The notes under the pieces: generated by a model
What the model was told of the DNA's origin: nothing
What the model saw: only the letters and a program-made list of their open reading frames with translations
Databases searched by the model: none
Part shown: in pieces, positions 60,116 to 64,000 of the stretch
How the letters are laid out: each line of letters starts with the position of its first letter
Position numbering within the stretch: the stretch's first letter is position 1
From: UBA4615 sp044368415
GTDB taxonomy: Bacteria; Pseudomonadota; Gammaproteobacteria; Burkholderiales; Burkholderiaceae_E
Length of the DNA stretch: 64,000 nt
NCBI GenBank assembly: GCA_044368415.1
Contig: JBIPLJ010000010.1
Span: forward strand, 1 to 64,000
Direction: 5' to 3'
Translations under genes and position numbers: made by a program

Positions 60116-61090
60116 TCATCGTCCGGCGGCCCGGGCCTGCAGCCAGGACAGCAGCCCGGCTGCGTTGAGCCGAATGTCGAGCGCCAACACCTGTCGCAGC
60201 GGGTCCGGCGCGAGGGGGCTGCCATGGGCCGCCGCCTCGCCCAGCAGCAGCGCGTCCATCCCGCGTTCGAGGGCGGGCAGAAGCCGGGCCGGGTCCTCGC
60301 CCTCGCCGGCGAGCGCATCCAGCGCCAGCGCCTCGTAACGGTCGACCATCCGCAGCAGGCTTGCGCCCAGCCGGGTCACGTCCTCGACCTTCGACCAGTG
60401 GGTCAGGTAGACGGCCTCCGGCTGCAGCGAAAGGATCCGGCGGAGGGTCGCGCGGAGCGCGTCCGGATCGAACTGGACAGGGGTCGACGACGGGAACGCG
60501 AAGGCCCGGTCGTCGACGTCGAGCTCGCGGTACGAGATGCCAAAGGTGTCGCCGGTGAAGACGTGACCGGTCGCCTCGTCGCGGATCGCGACATGGTGGC
60601 GGGCATGGCCGGGGGCGTCGAGCGCCTCGAGCGTGCGCCCGGCGAAGCGAATCGCGGCACCGTCGGGCAGCGCGACAATGCGCGCAGGGTCGATGGGGAC
60701 GGGTTCGCCGTAGGTGGCTTCTGCCTCCTCGTGCCCATAGACCGCGACCGTGCCGGCCCACAGCTTCCTCGGGTCGGCCATGTGGGCGACGCCGCGCGGA
60801 TGCATGGCGAGGCGCGCCGCGGGCAGGCGACGCATCAGGTGCCCGGCGCCGCCGGCATGGTCCAAGTGGACATGGGTCAGCACGACCCAGTCGACCTGCT
60901 CGGGGGGGATCCCGAGTGCCTCGAGCGCGGCCAGCGTGCGCGGCACCGCGTCGCGGGTGCCGGTGTCGATTACCGCGGCGCGGTCGCTCTCGACGACGAG
61001 GTGCACGGCGTCGAAGCGGGGGCGGACATACCCGGCGTCGACGCTGAAGACGCCGTGGCCGAGGGACTGCATCAGGGGCCGGACGTCCAT
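60116..61090 (-). CDS. MBL-fold metallo-hydrolase
   Basis: 324-aa metallo-beta-lactamase-fold protein. It has the full zinc set: VVLTHVHLDHAGGAGHL (HxHxDH about 76-81), DAPGHARHH (about 165), VFTGDTFG (Asp about 185) and YLTHWSK (about 240). The C-terminal about 70 residues are a helical extension. The start at 61090 (MDVRPLMQSLGHGVFSVD) is typical; an in-frame ATG at 61174 would add 28 unrelated residues. Similarity is to glyoxalase-II-like or quorum-lactonase-type hydrolases; no substrate can be assigned. It is divergent from the YhaO-type nuclease gene. Confidence 0.88.
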   Translation of the reverse strand: MDVRPLMQSLGHGVFSVDAGYVRPRFDAVHLVVESDRAAVIDTGTRDAVPRTLAALEALGIPPEQVDWVVLTHVHLDHAGGAGHLMRRLPAARLAMHPRGVAHMADPRKLWAGTVAVYGHEEAEATYGEPVPIDPARIVALPDGAAIRFAGRTLEALDAPGHARHHVAIRDEATGHVFTGDTFGISYRELDVDDRAFAFPSSTPVQFDPDALRATLRRILSLQPEAVYLTHWSKVEDVTRLGASLLRMVDRYEALALDALAGEGEDPARLLPALERGMDALLLGEAAAHGSPLAPDPLRQVLALDIRLNAAGLLSWLQARAAGR

Positions 61091-61240
61091 GGGCGGCTCA
61101 GGCGGGCAGGGGTCGTTAGTATCGCCGACGGCGGCCGCGGCGCCGGGCGCCGGGCGATTGGCGTGGTGGCTCATGTGATGAGCTACCTGCATGGCATGAT
61201 GGTCCGTCCTGCCCCTCAGGCACCGTGCGAGCGCCCCCGC

Positions 61241-62497
61241 GTGAAGTTCATCCACTGTTCCGACCTGCACGTCGACAGCCCGCTCGACGGTCTCGAACGC
61301 TACCCCGGCGCGCCGGTGGATGCGTTGCGAGGCGCCACGCGGGACGCCCTTGTCAACCTCGTCGACCTGGCCGTCTCGCGCGAAGTCGACTTCGTTGTGA
61401 TCGCCGGCGACGTATTCGACGGCGACTGGCGGGACATGAACACCGGGCTGTTCTTCAACGCGCAGATGCGCCGCCTGGAGCGTGCCCGCATTCCGGTCTA
61501 CCTGAAGAAGGGTAACCACGACGCGGCCAGCGAGATCACCCGGACGCTGGCGCTGCCCGACAACGTCCACGAGTTCCCGACCGGCCGCGCGGCGACCTTC
61601 CGCATCGACGCGCTCGAGGTGGCGCTGCACGGACGCAGCTTCGCCGACCGCGCGGTGCCCGAGGACCTCGCCGCCGCCTACCCTGAGCCGGTTCCCGGCT
61701 GGTTCAACGTCGGCGTGCTGCACACCAGCCTCGCCGGCTACGCATCGCACGACCCGTACGCCCCCACCTCGCTCGACACGCTGCGTGGCCGTGGCTACGA
61801 CTACTGGGCCCTCGGACACGTGCATGCACGCGAGGTGCTGCAGGCGCGCGGCCCGCGCATCGTCTATTGCGGCAATCCGCAGGGCCGGCACGCCGGCGAG
61901 ACCGGCGCCAAGGGCTGCGAGCTGGTCGAGGTGGAGGCGGGCGAGCTGCGCGCCGAGACGGTGCCGCTCGACGTGCTGCGCTGGTCGGTGATCGCGCTGC
62001 CGATCGATGGCCTCGCCGACGTCGCCGACCTGCGCCGTACGGTCGAGGCCGCGATGCGCGAGGCGCACGAGGCCAGCGGCGGCCGGCTGTCGGCCTGGCG
62101 GCTGCGCCTCGACGGCGAAGGCCCGCTGCACCGCTGGCTGTCGGCGGAGCCGGACACCGCACGGGCCGAGCTCTGCTCGATCGCCGACGCGGCCTCGGGA
62201 GGGCGAGCCTGGGTCGAGAAGGTGCAGATGCGCTGCCGAGCACCGGCCGGTCTGCTGCGCCCCGGTCCTGACGATCCGCTGTCCGACTGCCTGGCGCTGT
62301 CGGCGTCGCTGCGGGCCGACCCGGCGCGTTTGCGGGCTTTTGCCGACGGGTCGCTGCGCGAGCTGTCCGCCAAGCTGCCGCCGGCGCTGCGCGCTGGTCC
62401 GCTGTCGGTCGGGCTCGACGATCCGGACACCCTCGATGCGCTGCTCGGCGAGGCCGAGGCGCTGCTGCTCGAGCGGCTCGCACAGGCGCCCCGATGA
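61241..62497 (+). CDS. DNA repair metallophosphoesterase, YhaO/SbcD-like
   Basis: 418-aa Mre11/SbcD-type nuclease subunit. The five phosphoesterase motifs are visible: HCSDLHVDSPL (about 4-14), IAGDVFDGDW (about 54-63), KKGNHDAASE (about 89-98), VGVLHTSLAG and ALGHVHAREV (about 191-200). The C-terminal half is the capping and ATPase-binding part. The GTG at 61241 begins VKFIHCSDLH, the usual family start. A CATGAT -10 candidate at 61195-61200 overlaps the upstream ATG choices. It overlaps the ATPase gene by 4 bp, as in yhaO-yhaN pairs of Gram-positives and some proteobacteria. Confidence 0.9.
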   Translation: MKFIHCSDLHVDSPLDGLERYPGAPVDALRGATRDALVNLVDLAVSREVDFVVIAGDVFDGDWRDMNTGLFFNAQMRRLERARIPVYLKKGNHDAASEITRTLALPDNVHEFPTGRAATFRIDALEVALHGRSFADRAVPEDLAAAYPEPVPGWFNVGVLHTSLAGYASHDPYAPTSLDTLRGRGYDYWALGHVHAREVLQARGPRIVYCGNPQGRHAGETGAKGCELVEVEAGELRAETVPLDVLRWSVIALPIDGLADVADLRRTVEAAMREAHEASGGRLSAWRLRLDGEGPLHRWLSAEPDTARAELCSIADAASGGRAWVEKVQMRCRAPAGLLRPGPDDPLSDCLALSASLRADPARLRAFADGSLRELSAKLPPALRAGPLSVGLDDPDTLDALLGEAEALLLERLAQAPR

Positions 62498-64000
62498 GGC
62501 TCGCCTCGATTCACCTGCGGTTCTACGGCCCCTTCGAGCGTGCAGTGCTCGACCTGGATGCGCCGCGTGCGGGTCTGCAGATCGTCCACGGCCCGAACGA
62601 GCGCGGCAAGAGCACGGCGCTGCGGGCGATCGGCGCGCTGCTGTTCGGCTTTCCGGCCCGCACCGAGGATGCCTTCGGCCGCGACTATGCGACGCTGCGT
62701 GTCGGCGCGGTCATCGAGGACGGCGGGCGTCGACTCGCCCTGATGCGGCGCAAGGGCACGCAGCGCACGCTCTTCGAGTTCGACCCGGTCGGCGGCGACG
62801 AGCGGCCCGACCGCGTGGTCGAGCAGGCGGTGATCGACGGCCTGCTCGGCGGCATCGACGCCGCGCGCTTCGCGGCGATGCACGGCTTGGGCAGCGATCA
62901 GCTGCGCCTGGGCGGGCGCACGCTGCTCGACTCGGGCAGCGAGCTCGGCGCGACGCTCTTCGAGGCGGCTGGCGGCGTACCGCGGCTGCGTGCGGTGGCC
63001 GCCGCGCTCAGGACCGAGGCCGATGCGCTGTTCCTGCCGAACGGACGCAATCCGCGCCTGAACCTCGTGCTCGGCGAGCTCGCCGCGAGCACGGAGGCCG
63101 CGCGCGCGGCCGGGCTGCGGCCGCGCGACTGGGCCCGCCTGCGCGACGACCGAGACCGTGCGGACGAGTCGGTGCGCGGCATCGAGGCGTTGCTGCGAGA
63201 CCGGCGCGAGCGGCTCGCCCGGGTCGATCGGCTGATCGGGCTCGCGCCGCAGGTCGCGCGGCTCGGCGCGCTGCGCCGGCGTGTGACCGAGCTCGATGAC
63301 GCGCCGCGCCTGGAGCCCGATGCGGGCGAGCGGCTGGCGGCGTGGCGCCAGTCGCTCGAGGAGTCCGAGCGCGCCTGCGCCGACGCGCTCGCCGAGCGCG
63401 GACGGCTGGAGGCGGCGATCGGCCTGCTTCAGCCCTCGCAGCCCCATCTGGATGCCGCCGCCGACGTCGTGCTGCTCGGCGCGCGTCTCGACGAGCTCGA
63501 GGCGGTGCGCCGCGACCGGCCGGCGCTGGCGATGGCCGAGGAAGCCGCCACGCTCGTGCTGCGACGCGCGCTTGCCGCGATCGATCCCGAGGGCGCCGCG
63601 CGCCTCGCGACGCCGGCGCAGCTCGCCGCGCGCGCCGATGCGCTGTTGCCGCCGCGGGCGGTGGTCAGCGAGGCCCGCCGGCTCGCCGCCGCACGGCGCG
63701 CCCTAGACGGCCGGCGCACGGATGCGGGGCAGGCCCTCGACCTGGCCGAGCGAGCGCTCGAGCGCTCGCGCGCCGCGCTGCAGGCCACGCAGGCGCCGGT
63801 CGATGCCTCGCTGCTCGCCGCCGCGCTCGAGGCGGTCGCCGCCGACGGCGACCTCGAGCGCCGCGCCGCGACGCTGCGCGCCCGGCTCGACGTCGAGGAT
63901 GTCGCGCTGACCGCTCAGACGGCGGCGCTGGGCGATCTCGAGGTCCGGGCGCTGGCGCGCCTCGCGCTGCCGTCGGGGCCCGAGATCGAGCGGGCGGCGC
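62494..64000 (+). CDS. AAA family ATPase, YhaN/SbcC-like, cut by the window edge
   Basis: At least 502 codons visible, open to the end of the window. It begins RLASIHLRFYGPFERAVLDL, with Walker A HGPNERGKST (about 31-40). It then has the YhaN-type stretches LLFGFPARTEDAFGRDY and GIDAARFAAMHGLGSDQLRLGGRTLLDSGSELGATLFEAAGG (about 118-159). After about residue 180 the sequence is Arg/Ala/Glu-rich heptads, i.e. long coiled coils as in SMC/Rad50 relatives. The ABC signature and Walker B would lie beyond 64000. With the nuclease gene before it, this forms an Mre11-Rad50-like complex for DNA-end processing. Confidence 0.92.
   Translation, partial: MRLASIHLRFYGPFERAVLDLDAPRAGLQIVHGPNERGKSTALRAIGALLFGFPARTEDAFGRDYATLRVGAVIEDGGRRLALMRRKGTQRTLFEFDPVGGDERPDRVVEQAVIDGLLGGIDAARFAAMHGLGSDQLRLGGRTLLDSGSELGATLFEAAGGVPRLRAVAAALRTEADALFLPNGRNPRLNLVLGELAASTEAARAAGLRPRDWARLRDDRDRADESVRGIEALLRDRRERLARVDRLIGLAPQVARLGALRRRVTELDDAPRLEPDAGERLAAWRQSLEESERACADALAERGRLEAAIGLLQPSQPHLDAAADVVLLGARLDELEAVRRDRPALAMAEEAATLVLRRALAAIDPEGAARLATPAQLAARADALLPPRAVVSEARRLAAARRALDGRRTDAGQALDLAERALERSRAALQATQAPVDASLLAAALEAVAADGDLERRAATLRARLDVEDVALTAQTAALGDLEVRALARLALPSGPEIERAA

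Overview
The window is very GC-rich and densely packed, with many ATGA/GTGA overlaps. It looks like chromosome from a betaproteobacterium of the Burkholderiales. The gene repertoire supports this: WaaA, a pcm-like/rhodanese/TolC string, NodT-type and HAE1 RND pumps, a thiG-trmB pair, a PAS chemoreceptor, TRAP transport and acyl-CoA catabolism. No plasmid, phage or complete insertion sequence is visible, and there is no CRISPR array. Species cannot be named from sequence alone.

Layout. 1-2.5 kb: 3' part of a phosphohexomutase, then waaA. 2.5-10.2 kb (minus): a tetR / adaptor / RND / pcm-like / rhodanese / tolC series with a well-formed promoter-operator in front of tetR and a hairpin-forming 35-bp tandem repeat behind tolC. 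10.3-19 kb (plus): DMT exporter, metallo-beta-lactamase-fold protein, lipoprotein hydrolase, YkgJ-like protein, a MacA-like adaptor with an inserted LTXXQ-like segment and its two ABC subunits, thiD, uppP. 19-22.5 kb (minus): PAS chemoreceptor, then a decayed zone in which an AraC-type gene is split by a 125-bp MITE-like element and a xanthine-dehydrogenase-like molybdopterin subunit is truncated and frameshifted, leaving its [2Fe-2S] partner orphaned. 22.7-27 kb: recQ, a serine hydrolase, a GST and a relic of an acyl-CoA ligase. 27-33 kb (minus): a second complete RND system (NodT lipoprotein, pump, adaptor). 33.3-37.3 kb: acyl-CoA ligase plus two acyl-CoA dehydrogenases. 37.4-43.5 kb: a divergent locus with a D-glutamate-cyclase-like hydro-lyase, DUF2848, a TauE exporter and an MGMT-like protein on one side and a three-gene TRAP uptake system on the other. 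43.5-47.1 kb (minus): thiS, LEA2 lipoprotein, thiG, trmB, SDR, SUI1. 47.2-48.7 kb: a repeat-bearing lipoprotein.

48.7-53.7 kb is lower in GC and looks acquired: a Lon-N-domain protein, DUF808 flanked by two ~85-bp direct repeats, a prlF antitoxin with a truncated yhaV toxin, and phoX behind a probable Pho box. 54-64 kb returns to the local style: folE, tRNA-Gly(CCC), truC, a small phasin-like protein, a GLXR-type dehydrogenase, a histone-deacetylase-family hydrolase, a decayed ECF sigma/anti-sigma pair, a metallo-hydrolase, and a YhaO/YhaN-type nuclease-ATPase pair running off the right edge.

Themes. Three export systems (two RND, one MacAB-like) dominate the first half. Acyl-CoA and organic-acid use (ligase, dehydrogenases, TRAP locus) dominates the middle. 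Several genes have a TAGAAT- or TATACT-like -10 hexamer only 6-9 nt before the start codon, suggesting leaderless mRNAs. The best candidates for something undescribed are the 37.4-43.5 kb TRAP/DUF1445/DUF2848 locus, the MacA adaptor with its inserted domain, and the MITE-like element.
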